Source of the DNA: Branchiostoma floridae
Taxonomy: Eukaryota > Chordata > Leptocardii > Amphioxiformes > Branchiostomatidae
Length of the DNA stretch: 60,000 nucleotides
Assembly (NCBI RefSeq): GCF_000003815.2
Contig: NC_049987.1
Coordinates: 10,958,714-11,018,713, forward strand
Direction of reading: 5' to 3'
Position numbers and translations under genes: made by a program. The notes below the pieces were generated by a model. It worked only from the letters and a program-made list of their open reading frames with translations. It searched no databases and was not told where the DNA came from. Below, one piece after another: positions 42,749 to 55,252 of the stretch. Position 1 is the first letter of the stretch. Every line of letters starts with the position of its first letter.

Positions 42749-44395
42749 CTGCTTGTGGCGTTTTTGTTCAGGGGTCAGTTGGGGTCGCTAAGCCCAGACG
42801 AAAGGCCTTCTACATAATGGCAGATGAAATAGTGCGACCGCTTGTGGTTGTAGCAGTCTAAAAGTACTTGGATCTTTTTTTCGGGAAATCTACCAAAGGA
42901 ATTATCCCGAAGGTCCTAGCATAAAAGTTGAGTCATCATCATTTTACAACCATATATAAGATGTTCATATTTTATAATAGGATATTGGGATATTTTGAAA
43001 TGGCATTTAATGGACCTTTTGATATTTCATCGGAAGGAACGTACATGAGTTGAGTTTTCCATAGGAAGTATCGCGTTCCTCTGTGCCTCTGGGTGGCAAA
43101 GGGGCCCATGGTCAAACCAAGGCGAAAGATCAAAAGAACACAGAAAGCGCCATCTAGCGGGTTTAGTTTGCAATGCACTAATCTGCTTTGCTGACGATAA
43201 ATCGTTACACATCACAGAAGGGCAAACCGCAACAGAGCAAAGATCTTGACTCGCAGCATTAGCCTGACTTGTGTCTGCACATCAATGCATCTAACATACA
43301 ATAAAACACGTCGATTCAATGTAATCAATGGATGCAACGCAGTCAATAGTTTTCAACACATATAATTTACTCACCTCAGGCACGTGTAATAGAGCAAACA
43401 CCTGTCTCATTGATATGAATGCATACGTGTTTTTGTACAATCCCCTACGCAGCGTGCGGACAAACCTTGCTAGCTGCACTGTGGTGTTTGACTTGTTATG
43501 CTGCAAGCAGCTGGACTTACCAGCACAGAAGGTAAGTCAAATATCATCATCAAATAGTCTGCTAACAGGAAGGTGAGATTCTTAGTGAAGTATCTGGTGA
43601 ACTGTCCCTTTTGTCTTCATTTGAGAAGTCTAGTCCGTGTTCTTCTACCCATACTTCATGCGTCTGCCCGGGTCGATTAATGGTTCACTTACCGATTTCC
43701 CACTTCTCGTAATTACTAAAGGTAGCCTTAGATGTCAAACGTAAATTGGTGTAAAATAACTATGTGTTGTAAGTAATTTGTCTGTATAAATCAGGTCTAA
43801 GAAGGAAAATATATCATAGTAAGCATTTCAAATTTCACAAGCGTTCACTACATGTGCATGAAGGTTGCAAAACCTTTACTATATCAAATTCTACAACGAA
43901 AGTTTGCCCCACATAGCAAGAAACTCGTGCCAAACTCGCGATCCTAACCCGCTGACTCTTCGTTTGAAGTAGGAAAGGTTAGTGATCCTCTTATAAACCT
44001 CTCCCTTGATAATTGATCCAAGTGCAAGTTCGAGGTGGATTAAAGAACGACACCGAGTGATTGCATCGACTTTAAAGTAGGATTGGAGGTGAGTTACCGC
44101 GGAGTGGGTCCCTGGCGTGCGGTCTGACCCGGTAGGGTCACTCCGCAATCACCGAGGACGCCTCCGAGACGATCCGGACTCTTTTGCGAAAGGCAAAGAT
44201 CAATATTTACATTTCCGAGTGACAAGATATACAACAATGGACCAGTGCTATCAGCAATCTCCAGGTTTGTGTAAATCGTTCTGAACTGTTTCCACATTGA
44301 GGCCCTATCCGCTCAACTATCGTCAGCAATTTGTCTTCCAATAATCGATATCAAGTAACATACGGACTTTCTTTTCTTCTTCTTATACTTTTAGG
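42749..44395. other. Non-coding stretch, no gene supported
   Basis: No exon with a recognisable product. A GC-rich patch near 44090-44180 carries an inverted CCGCGGAGTG/CACTCCGC pair. Two minus-strand frames are open there but match nothing known. Confidence 0.4.
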
Positions 44396-44471
44396 GATGG
44401 CCTTATTGCTCATAAGTGATGGCCTTATTGCTCAATATTGCCTTATTGAGTTATTGCTCAATAAGGCCATC
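44396..44471. repeat. Direct and inverted GATGGCCTTATTGCTCA repeats
   Basis: GATGGCCTTATTGCTCA occurs at 44396 and 44418; CAATAAGGCCATC, the inverted form, ends at 44471. The cluster directly abuts the open frame of the retroelement fragment. Confidence 0.7.
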
Positions 44472-44905
44472 TAAAATACTCAAATAAAACACAACGTGAT
44501 TTGATCTCTCTTACATATATGGAAAATTATCTATATCATAGTGAGTTTAATGAAAGATCATCCTTATGTAAGATAAGAACAAGCGCACATCCGTTAGAGA
44601 TAGAAAGGGGCCGCTATAAACAGCTCCCTGTCCACGAGAGATTGTGTACATATTGCTCAATGAATGCAGTGGAAAATGAAACACATTTTATCAGTCAGTG
44701 TACTCACTATGAAAATGGAAGAAAAACATTGTTTTAAATAGTTGTCACTATTTTACCAAGCTTTCACCACCTAAGTGATCACCAAAAGACTATATTTCTA
44801 CTAAAAGCACAGAATACCACCATCATACAGAACGGGGACAGTTCATTGACCACTGCCTTCAAAAAAGAAGTCAAACTCGACAATAGTATTCATAGTATCA
44901 TGTAG
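44471..44905 (+). pseudogene. Decayed C-terminal fragment of a retroelement-like protein
   Basis: One frame reads KIRTSAHPLEIERGRY, then ERLCTYC, VENETHFISQC, NGRKTLF, a TAA at 44735-44737, and continues open (FHHLSDHQKTIFLLKAQ) to TAG 44903-44905. The HxLxIExGRY...ER.C..C......VE.E.HF...C order, with C-x2-C-x9-H-x4-C, resembles the zf-RVT-like end of some invertebrate non-LTR retrotransposons and derived proteins. The upstream part is missing. Confidence 0.5.
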
Positions 44906-47900
44906 TTGATTAGACACTAGTCTTATGTATCACCCTATCTACTTCTCTTAGTTCTTGAGACTACATACAATTAGCCCTTGGGCATGATTTTGCAAATAAA
45001 CATTTATATCATGCTTGGGAGTCTCGTTCAAGTGCCATAATTTTCAACTCATTCTCCACTGCCGTTAAGTAATGGTCCCCATTGCTCCCTTTCCCTTAGG
45101 CTGACATATGCCGTCGATAAAGATTTTCCTGGGTGCAATAAATTATGGAATAAGGGAGCTAAATCTCTTGCTTTTACAGAAAAAGAAAAGCACTTGAAGG
45201 AATCATAACTGCCTGAATTGTTATTCGAGAAATCATTTTTGCGTCTCCTGGAATTATAGTGTAAACTACTTTCATTTTCAAAGATATATCTTCACGAGCA
45301 TAACGGGTTTACAAAGAGAGGTAAAGTAGTAATTATGCCATAGTTGCCAGGAGTACAACGAAGCACGTAGTTAATGTGAAAGCAATGGAGGCTATAGGGC
45401 ATCTTTCATCGCAATCCTTTTAAAATCACAACCAAGGAATAGTTACCATACTGCTTTCGTAGGCTTACCGAGGTCTGGAATCATGCGGTGTTTGTCTGAA
45501 GGGCGTAATAAAGATACTCTTTGCAAAAAGAAGAGGATTACGATGCGTTTTATTACATGTTGCTGTAATCCCCGCCTGCCGCCTACATCCTCTTGCACGG
45601 TTACATCGTGTCATGGTTTAAAGGCATCAGCAAATCCACAGGGCCCAATAAAGGAACGCAAAGCCTTAAAGTTGTTGGCAATTCCATTACGCACCGGCTG
45701 ACTTGGCAGTATACATCCTCTGAACATGACACCGTCATAAATAAGGATTTACTCTGTTCTTATAAATGTGCGCCTTTCTCGCTTTGCCTATTTCCACCAA
45801 TTGTTAGAGAATGTGATTAGAAGTTTGGCAAAGTTTCCTTAAGTGCACTGTGAAAGTTTCAACAGCCCTAGGCCTGGTGTCAGTTGTTTTTGGCCTGGGT
45901 ACAAAACGTAAGGTGGGCACTTACTATGCTTTTACAAAGTTAAGGGTATTACGAGTGGGCCAGTATACTCCATTCCACACGTAAATCTGCCAAATTACCG
46001 AGCAAGAAAGCATAAAAGCTATGAATGAGTCTCGATGGGCACGTCTATTGCATAGCGATAGCTATAATGATAGTTCTTTTGCTGCGAATGTTCTTGTGAT
46101 TGTACTAAACAAAGGGCATAACACCATTTTCTTATCATAACGGTAAAGTGTAAAGCTTCATATTGCTGCGAATAAAACCCTTTACGACGTCTCACACTTT
46201 GAAAATCAGCTACTGAGAAAAGACATCCCAAGAATGTGTACATTTTGCGCCAAAAATAGGTCATTTCAACTTAGAATTGCAATTGAGACCTCCCATGATT
46301 GTATCAATTATCAAATGTCAAGTTCTCCATACGTCGTGCTCAACTAAAAAGCTACAGTAACTTCAAACCCGAATATAACGTGTGTATAGATTGTACATGT
46401 ATCAATGATGACTTGTTAGACAATGCATGTCTCTGTTGAGGTCAGTCTTATTAACCTCTTCCCTGTACTTCTGTGTTTATATTCTCTCCTCTAATGCACT
46501 GGTTTACATTCTGACCTTGGAGGTGAACTCTCAGTAGAGAGGTAAGCCGTGCCGTTTGCACTCCACTGTGGATTTTATAGGTTTTACTGTCCTACTAGAT
46601 GGAAGCGGTGCCAAATCAACCCTGACCAGGGGTCTAGTCTCGGCAAGAGTAACTTTGAAATGTTTTACCATATAACGATGGCAGAGGATGTTGTCGAACA
46701 CCAATTTCTCCACTCCATTTTCTTGTCTTCTTACATTAAAAATTACATATTGGAGTACATTGTAATGCTAAACTGCTTCACTGTCCGGGTGTTCGTTGTG
46801 ATTTTTGTATCCGTAGGAAAACTTGGAATGTAACTTAAGAATGTTTACTACTCTTGCTATCGCAATTGTTACCATGCACCATATGACCAAGTGTTTGTAG
46901 TTTTTGGTGCTTTAACTCCAAAAACAAGCGATTAACTTCCCACTTCGGACGGGGAGCTCGGGAGATTTCAAACTGTCCTTCTTCTATCTCTGCCAAGAAT
47001 GATTCAGCGTTCTAATCTCTGAACGCTGATTGGTTTAATGCTTAGCCCCTATAACATTGGGCCAAAACAAAATATATCGGCCGTCACGTCCGGCCTAAAT
47101 TTATATTTCTCTGGTGCATAATGTACTGGGTCTCCCTGCATCTTGCACCTTCATCATTTTTCAACAAGCTGATGCACATGGTGATAGACAATTTGGGGGA
47201 GGGGAATGACTTTTAACTTATTTATGATGTCAACAGAAGCGGTAAATCATAAGTATTGTATTTTATAGGCTCTTGCTGATAATTATGAATCAAGGTTTAC
47301 ACATTGGTGATGATGTTAGCTAAGACGATGGCGATAATGATATGAAAATACAATAACGTCTGACGGTGACATAGTCTCTATTATGTAGGCAATTGCAATG
47401 ATTTTTACGGAGAATAACTGAAGTTTTTTGTTTCATATTCACCTAACTCAACTTCTCAACGTAAACATTTCATTCTTAAGCTAGGTCTATTTGAGCTTTT
47501 GCCTTTAACAATTTGTATTCGTAACACATTGGCATTGGCCTTCGCCTGCTGGAACATCAATCACTAGTACTGGACATTAATATTTCAGTAGCAGAGGACG
47601 AAAGGGAACGCTGACCATTGTTCAACATAATGTATGTCCTTGAAGGTTTTTGAAAAATTAGTATGGACGCTTATTAAGGGAAACCAGTGAAACGAGCTCA
47701 CCAGAAACAATCAACGAGCACGCTACCAATAGTATATTGCCTGAGGATTGAAGCTCCTTACGACGTTCCACCATGATGCAATCCATGATAGTACCGTTAT
47801 CTTTATGGGTAGTTTATTAACGTTCTTTGCTTCTTTTACGTCTTTAATCTACGAAGATTTGGACATTACTGAACTTTTCTCAACTTCGCCTTTCTGGCAA

Positions 47901-50900
47901 TCAAATGTTAATGGCAGGATGAGCACCTCCACTAGATGTACTTTGATGCCGTGTCTGGTATCAAGATCATAAACACATGATTAGAGAGTCCTACGTGGTC
48001 CCTAAAGCAGTTTACGCATGCGCTATTTGTGATGCTATCGATGAAAACTAAACAGTAAACTGAAATGAGAGTGACGTTGACAACCATTTCAATGTGAAGA
48101 CCTGATACCAATTGAGAGTCGAGTCGTCCACTTTGAAATAGATATGATCAGCTTTCGTGAAGATCATATTCAAAGACAGTCTACCGGCGGGTATTCATGA
48201 TGGGGAACTTTGTCATTCCAATTTCATAAGAGTCATATATCTGATTCTAGAAATCAATATGTCAAGACACAATAGCGGATAGGTCTAGTTTGTGAATTAC
48301 AATGTATCATGTTTTATCCAACACTTGACCGGTACGTCAAAAGGTAGTGACAATGATCGATATGTTCGGACATTGCGCTGATGGGGAAATGATGAAAAAC
48401 TGATACGTTTTCCATCGATTTCCACGACGCTGAACTAAATGTTTAACCACAGCATCTCATTCGATATAACTCATTGTTTGGTTGTTTTTACTACTTCCAA
48501 TACATTGATATATAAGGTCTACATACACCAGATATACGAGTACAAAATTATTTGAAGGTATGGCCAGTAAATGCCATTGCCCTTACAGCCCGTACTTTGA
48601 TTTATCTAATATGCAAGTCCATGATATCAGATGATATGGATAAGAGTCATGAAAACCTACTAGATCTAATATCACATTGTGAAGGGTGTTATAACCATTG
48701 ACAGTTTTATGGTAGATACAAGACCTATCAGTTTCATATTTCCTGTATACTCAAGATAGCGGGTTGGCAGATATGTCCCTGTGTGAAATACATATCTGTG
48801 ACAGGATCTCAACTTCAAAAGGGAGATGATAAACTGCATTGCATATCACGTTCCATAGAAGATAAAGGTCCTGTGAAATGAGAGATGATAAAATTCCCTT
48901 TATTTACAATGTCTAATGGTTTACATTACATATGAATGAGCGTCTTGACTTTTGAACATAAGTGCTTTTATTGTGGGGCACGAGGATTTTGATTTAGAAG
49001 CATAACCTTTATATTTTGTGAAATTTTGGAGGTAAAACGGCTTATGTGTTGGGGTATGAATAACTATTACATTATCGGTATGATATTACATAAGATGAAC
49101 GATTGCTAAATCAAACTGGTGTGATGAACAGTGTCTGAAATCCATCCCCTTGTATGTGCAGAAGACTCAATATTGAATTAATATTCACGACGTATCTTCT
49201 CGTGTCCCTTGAAACTAGCCCCGTGTCTCTTGGAACTCAGTCTCATGTATTGCTTCCCAAGTTCTTATCAAACTTGACCGCAAGACACAGGGGAGGTATT
49301 TTAGACACGCTGAAGACTAATGGAAAATTCACCAGTTGTCATTTGTATTGAAGTTCAAATGTATAAAAACGTCGAAAAACTTATACCTTTAGACACAGTA
49401 ACGCTTCTTTAATGACCGTTATAATGTGTGCTATATTTGATGGTCCTTTGCTTAGAGGGCACTCAACAATTGATCTTCGCCTGCCATTGGCGGAGTAACG
49501 TATTGAACACAGGGAATTCAAATCATATTTTCAAGGCTCCGCATATATATAAACATTAGTTTTGTGACCTTTTCTAATGTGCGAAGCTACCGATAGGTGA
49601 GAATTGGTACAGACACAGGGAAATGAGAGATTTATTGATAATTTTGCTTAGGGAGCATCTTCAAGGGTACAGATGTAATCTGTGGAACGATATGGCAGAA
49701 AGACCAATCCCGTCAAGTAACCGGGTGGTTCGGATTTAATCAGACTTGACCTGTAATGACCCCATCCTGGCTTATCCTTTCTGTCATTTCCCCAGACACA
49801 GCCCGTAAGATGATGGAACCCGGTTATATGGAGTTGGAGCTGTCATTTTCAAACTGAAATATGGGTTCAGCAACTTTACGTTATTAGATTCCCATTCTTT
49901 CGAAGCAATCACAACAGTGACAGTCGTAACTCACAGGAGACGCTCCGTTATTGAGTTTTCCAAGATTACAGCGGAGCCAAATGAGTGTTGGAACGATGAG
50001 CAACTGCAGCAGAATTACCAAGAGGCTCCGCAAGCTTGGCCAAAAAGCCACAAAACCACGTTAGAAGTCAGCGGGAGCGTCTTCTCGTGAATAATGGATA
50101 GACTTTAATCATCACAGCTGGATTAAATTTCGTGGAAAATCAATGTCATGGTGATATGGAAGTAATTTGAGCCAGTCCTCCATGATAATGTGCAATTCTC
50201 GCCTTGTCCGGGCTGCTTTTACGGCAGATTGTTTAATTCCCATGTTGTCCATATTGATTCTGCCGTCTCCACAGGGCTCTAAGTTAAGCTGATGGATGGG
50301 GTGTTATGTGCCGACATGTTGTTTTGAACTGTTGGATCGCCGACGGTAGGGCTTAGCTCAAGGGTACCGATAACGAGGGATGGAATCAGGGAGGTGGCGG
50401 CAATGGTTTATGTCACACTCAGGGCTTTGTCCTGGCACTAAATGATTATAGGGTAGTCTTCTATCGTCCTTCTGTAAGGCCTAGGTAAATAATGTCTTAT
50501 CTTCGACTATACGGCCAACTAAACCAAAACCTGCCGACCTAAGCCTTTTTTTGTGGACCCCCAGCAAGGGAAATGAAATTCTCGATCTGACACCGAATTG
50601 ATGAAAATTTAAGTCCATGTCATCTTGCATCAGAGTCAGGCAGGTGTACAGCAACATCACAACAGTCAATGAAATATGAGAAAGGTAGTGCTGTGTTTCC
50701 AACCAACACTATCTATCTTGAACACAGATTGGAAAGGGGTAGCGGAAGACCTGCAAATATAAAAATATACCATTTACTTAATGGCTACATCCGTACATCA
50801 ACGTCGCCGTACATTATCATTATTGAACTCAAGTGCCCTCAAGTCATTGTCCTCTGAATAACATTTTATTCTTCCCCGGGAGGATGTGATTCTATTAACA

Positions 50901-51847
50901 TTTAACTTGCGCAGTTTCATTACAGCTAAAGATACAACTCCCTGTAGCACCATATGCCTTCTTCATCACTCTAAAGTCGGCCCTAATACACCAATGACAT
51001 TGCCACCGAAAGAGCAGGCTAGCATAGTATATACAAGAACTTTTTAATGAGAAAAGTTCTCTCAGGGTTGAGGTAGTCCCAGAAGTGAAGGTCATCTTTA
51101 GTTTTATAATGCACAGGGTCATGATCTATTGGCCTGACAGACACAGTAGACACAATGATACACACTGCTGTCGCCACGAACATGTAATCTATGACAGGAA
51201 CGCATCATTAATAAAGAAGATAATAAAACCTCTTTTGAGTCGTGCGTAGAATAGATAAAGTATACTGCTGTCATCCCTATAAGAATGATTTCTTGTATAA
51301 CTTTATTGTGGCAATGTTAATGTTATGTTGAAAACGTGCAAAGACAGGAAAGAAACGTACACTCTTAAGAAAAGAGAGACATGACAGAAGAGATGCTTGT
51401 TGTTGTCTTCATTTATAAGTGATTTGCTTTAGTCTTCACGCTTAGTAACAGCTTCGTTTACCACCCAGCGATGCGGCATTTTCAATTAAGAGCACTTAAT
51501 TGGATACATCGTGATAAAATATGTGTCGTACATACCCTCTAGTTCAACTCTGTAAGCATCGGTCATAAAGGCCATATTGCATTTCCTTCTGGCGGTAAAA
51601 TACTTCCGTCACTTAAATGGGAAATCGTGCATGTAATGTCTCCCTTGGGACCAAGGAGGTTATTGCTTGGGACCATATGTGATTTCTATGCGTACAATTT
51701 AAGTGTAAACTCGTTAAATGCAGTGGTTATAGTTGCGGTACATGACACAGTTTATGGTGCAAGCAATTTCTTTATTATCAATATTACCAAACGCGTAATG
51801 TAATCTGCTTTGATGCCTCTAGCAATTTTGAAATCACATTAACGTAA
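44906..51847. other. Long AT-rich non-coding stretch, no gene supported
   Basis: No frame here has a domain, signal peptide with donor, or convincing exon borders. It may be intergenic, or an intron of a gene starting at 55252 on -. Segment 47700-47980 is open on both strands in register and is noted separately. 49440-50460 is somewhat less AT-rich, without recognisable coding. Confidence 0.5.
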
Positions 51848-52081
51848 AGGCCCCCTCTCACTTGACGTGCNNNNNNNNNNNNNNNNNNNNNNNNNNNNNN
51901 NNNNNNNNNNNNNNNNNNNNNNNNNNNNNNNNNNNNNNNNNNNNNNNNNNNNNNNNNNNNNNNNNNNNNNACAAAAGATACATCAAGTAAGAAAATTCGT
52001 TCGTTATCTCTGAAATTCGTGGAGCATCTTCCGAACGCAGCAATGCCGCAAGCGTGCCGCACGTCAAGTGAGAGGGGGCCT
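51848..52081. mobile_element. Harbinger-type MITE with AGGCCCCCTCTCACTTGACG ends, holding an assembly gap
   Basis: AGGCCCCCTCTCACTTGACG plus TGC opens the left end and its exact reverse complement closes the right end; TAA flanks both sides (51845-51847, 52082-52084). The 100-N gap lies between the arms. The TAA duplication fits PIF/Harbinger, as for the elements at 9681, 11870 and 12987. Confidence 0.75.
51871..51970. other. Assembly gap (100 N)
   Basis: A run of exactly 100 N beginning at the last base of the left arm of an inverted repeat, where palindromic sequence probably broke the assembly. Confidence 0.98.
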
Positions 52082-52084
52082 TAA

Positions 52085-54714
52085 GTCAGAGCAATTGTCT
52101 GTGTATGTTTTTGCTTCCGCTCGTCATTATATAGCTGCAATCCTTGTTACCTTAGGATTTTTGTCTATGCCGGTACCTCCAACCTCAGCTTAGCAGGTAA
52201 TAGCAGCTAATAATTAATGGTCTTGCCCTTGGACGTAAACTTTGGAGTCCAAATTCCAGCCGTTGTCGCTCACATGGCATGCATACTGCTAAAAAGAATC
52301 GCAGCCCCTATTGACGAATAGTCATCAATGGCAAACTTGTCCAAAAGAGAACAATGGCATGGTCTCTTTCAGTTCACAATATGTATCTATATCTATCTAC
52401 CCTTCTTTCGCTCAAGAAGTCAAAATTTTGTTGAAATGGATTTTATGTTATGATGTTTTGAACCACATAGACGCCAAAAAACTATCTTCTACAGCTCTTT
52501 AAACATCATACCCACCCACCCCCGTGCATGACTAATACAGGAATCAGTCACCCATTGAGAGTTAAAGTTTCAATAAGGCGAAGAATGTCACCAATCAATT
52601 AAACTCCCAACTGTTTTTGCAATAACGAAGCAAATCATTAATAACGCACGGTGGGACTGACACATTTGCAGGCTTGTGTGGAACTCTATGACTGTGACAT
52701 TTCAAAATGAATCATTCAGAACGCTAAATTACCCTAGAGTGAAAACGACTTCCCAAGTTAGTCTGCGCTGTGACGCATGTGCAATCAGTAACTAAATGTC
52801 GAAGCTGATTGCATATTCATCGTGCGTTAAACTTTGTGCTCTTTAAAGAATAGAAGAGGTTCAAGAACAAAACTAAGAATTTTCTATGGATTGGTTTTAT
52901 GAAACATATTCCAAACGTGAAATGCCTACCGATATATATGATTAAGCTGTAGTGAATGTATCATTGTTATGGCAAGAAACAAAAGGCGTCTGTCTTTGAC
53001 TCATAAGTCATTTTTGATCCAACTTCTCAAAAAGTATTTTAGGCCTCGCAAGGGTATTAGACGGGGATTAAAGGAGCTTATTGCAGTGAATCGCAATTTT
53101 CATAGAATGCTGCTATATCTGTTAGAGCTCTTTATTTTCTTCACGAGCATGACGACACGACATGTGTGTCTGTCGATATCATATGTAGTAACAAAGGTAT
53201 TTACACTTATTTCTTCATCTCATCTCAAAGTAATACATATGATAATGTAATTAAGTCGTAATCTAGATCTAATGTAATGCTTCTCTAAGATCCATCTGCT
53301 ATTAAAAGATAATGCAACTTCCTGCAATGTCTTATGGGGTTTGAAGTGCATACATTTACTTACAGCTACCTTCAGCAAAGTTATGTGTATTGCCAAAACT
53401 TTAAGTTAAAGAAAAAAACATAAATTACAAAAGAAACCAGGATAGTCACTGCTTATGTGTATTCATATATTGACTAACTTCACATTACCTGTTCTAAAAC
53501 GTAGAGGTATTGTTTTATTGTTCGTAAAATGTAGTCACATCTGCATTTTGACAAAACTAATAAAATTTTGTGCGCTAGAGTTTTTGGTATAATAAAATAA
53601 CATGTATTTGCAGCTTTGCCATTTTAAGCTGTAGTTTATGTCACGATTCAATTCTACTTCACGCTAACCAAGCGCTACACAGAAGACGTGCCATACAGAG
53701 AATGCAGCAAGAGTTAATGAAAAACAACCTCCCACGCTTCATCACTCCTTGTAACTTATTTTCTTGGCGCCAGTTGAAGTGTAACAGGTTCTTTCCTGTC
53801 GACAAGATCGATGTTTATATTCAAGAAATCGTCTGCTGATATGAAACCCTACTTGTATTGTAGACAAGGCCCGCTGTTACTCATCATCTATATAAAATAA
53901 CAACATGTTTTCTGCCAACTTTTTCGTGCTCATTAAAACGATTTAAGCGAATATATAGTTTAGATAGATGTAGACTATTACCTGATATTTGCAGAACCAC
54001 GTCTTTCTATGCCGGCAGTGGGGCGTGCAATAATGTGTTTCAAGAAGTATGAAAACACCCCAAAACACGTCGGTTTCAAATTTATTTGGTAGAACATTCG
54101 TGCCCCAGCATTGCTTTAAAAGTGATTTACAGCAAATGCCCTCGATAATCCATGTTGTGAACGTATTTAGCCATGATAATTCAGGAGAGCTGTTGGCTCG
54201 ACAAGAGATCACACGCAGTCCAATTCCATTACTGTGCATTAACAGTTCATCCCCATCTTGTGAACTGTAAGACCCCATGGCCCAGGGGATTACTACACAC
54301 TCACCGCGTCCTTGATGTACAGAAGATGGCCAGATTCTCCCAATGCATTTAAACAGAAAATTAGAGTTGCCATATGCCTCTGCAGTCGGTAGATAAGATG
54401 AACTAGTCTCAGAGGATAAAGGCACTAGATTTCAATCATTTTTGGGGAGAAATCTTCCCGACCAAGTTATGGAATATTCTAGGAAGCTGGAAAATTTGGC
54501 ACGGTTTCGTTGATCGAAAACCTCAGAGTCTGTAAAAGCCAGTGTTAGGAACAGCTTAGAGTCCTACTATCGTACAAAAAAACACCAAATGGTATGTAGG
54601 AAAATGTAGCCGCGTTGTGTCTGAGGTTCTATCCACTGTGTCTGGGCCGGGTATGGGGAGGCAAAGCCCATCCTATCTTTGTGCCACCTTTTAATCCCCC
54701 CCCCCCCAACAAGT
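52085..54714. other. Non-coding stretch, no gene supported
   Basis: AT-rich. A 160-codon minus-strand frame (54425-53943) has no domain or splice support and is not called. Confidence 0.45.
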
Positions 54715-54890
54715 CAGATACTCAGTTTTACCACTGGATATCGATGGAGTGAGGAAAGTTGTGTAAAATACCTTTCCCCCATTAGACACAACGTCTAACA
54801 AGGCATGTCAGGAATCAAACCCGTGTCAAGATTCAATCTCCAAATCCTGTGTCCGATAGCCGGGCCACTATGTCATTTGACGCCGCCGAT
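54715..54890 (-). mobile_element. tRNA-derived SINE, copy 2
   Basis: On - it opens GACATAGTGGCCCGGCTA (A-box-like) with ACACGGGTTTGATTCC (B box), then TTGTGTCTAATGGGGGAAAG and TTTTACACAACTTTCCTCAC, the same core as the copy at 25496-25657. A poly-C/poly-G run lies just beyond its far end. Confidence 0.6.
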
Positions 54891-55168
54891 GAAATACGTA
54901 TTGTATCTGAATATCAGTTTACTATCAGAAGGTGCAGTGGAAAATACGCTATATGCTACGTGCAGCCATGTCTTCACCCACGGATTTCCGTGCCTTATTG
55001 TTGTCGCTATGGCTAGCGCACTGAGGGACATGACAAGGGCACCAAATTAATTCGTTTCTTATCGCTACAATCCATTCCCCGCCCTCAAAGCCAATAGGCG
55101 TTCATTCCCACATCCCAATTTCCCCGTATAACGATTGCCAAGGGTGGCGCTCTGGTGCATTTACTTAC

Positions 55169-55252
55169 ATCGATGAATGATGTCAGGGCGAATTGTTCAG
55201 GCACTGCGGCTGTGATTACCAGACTGAGGATGAAAATAGTTTGTACAAGCAT
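55169..55252 (-). CDS. First coding exon of an unidentified secreted or membrane protein
   Basis: ATG at 55252-55250 opens MLVQTIFILSLVITAA, a good signal peptide, then VPEQFALTSFID, ending in phase 0 at the strong donor GTAAGT (55168-55163). The sequence upstream is GC-rich and open but lacks its own signal. No downstream exon on - could be matched to it with confidence, so the product is unknown. A chance hydrophobic frame next to a cryptic donor is possible. Confidence 0.4.

Noticed and set aside
49440-50460. Conserved non-coding enhancer
   Set aside because: Somewhat less AT-rich with homeodomain-like TAAT sites, but such sites are common by chance and conservation cannot be judged from one sequence.
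50481-50702. Short minus-strand frame with a hydrophobic start and basic residues, like a neuropeptide precursor
   Set aside because: No dibasic repeats framing repeated peptides, and weak signal peptide; not enough to call.
53943-54425. 160-codon open frame on -
   Set aside because: Cys/Trp-rich and low-complexity-free but unlike any family, no signal peptide, no splice context.
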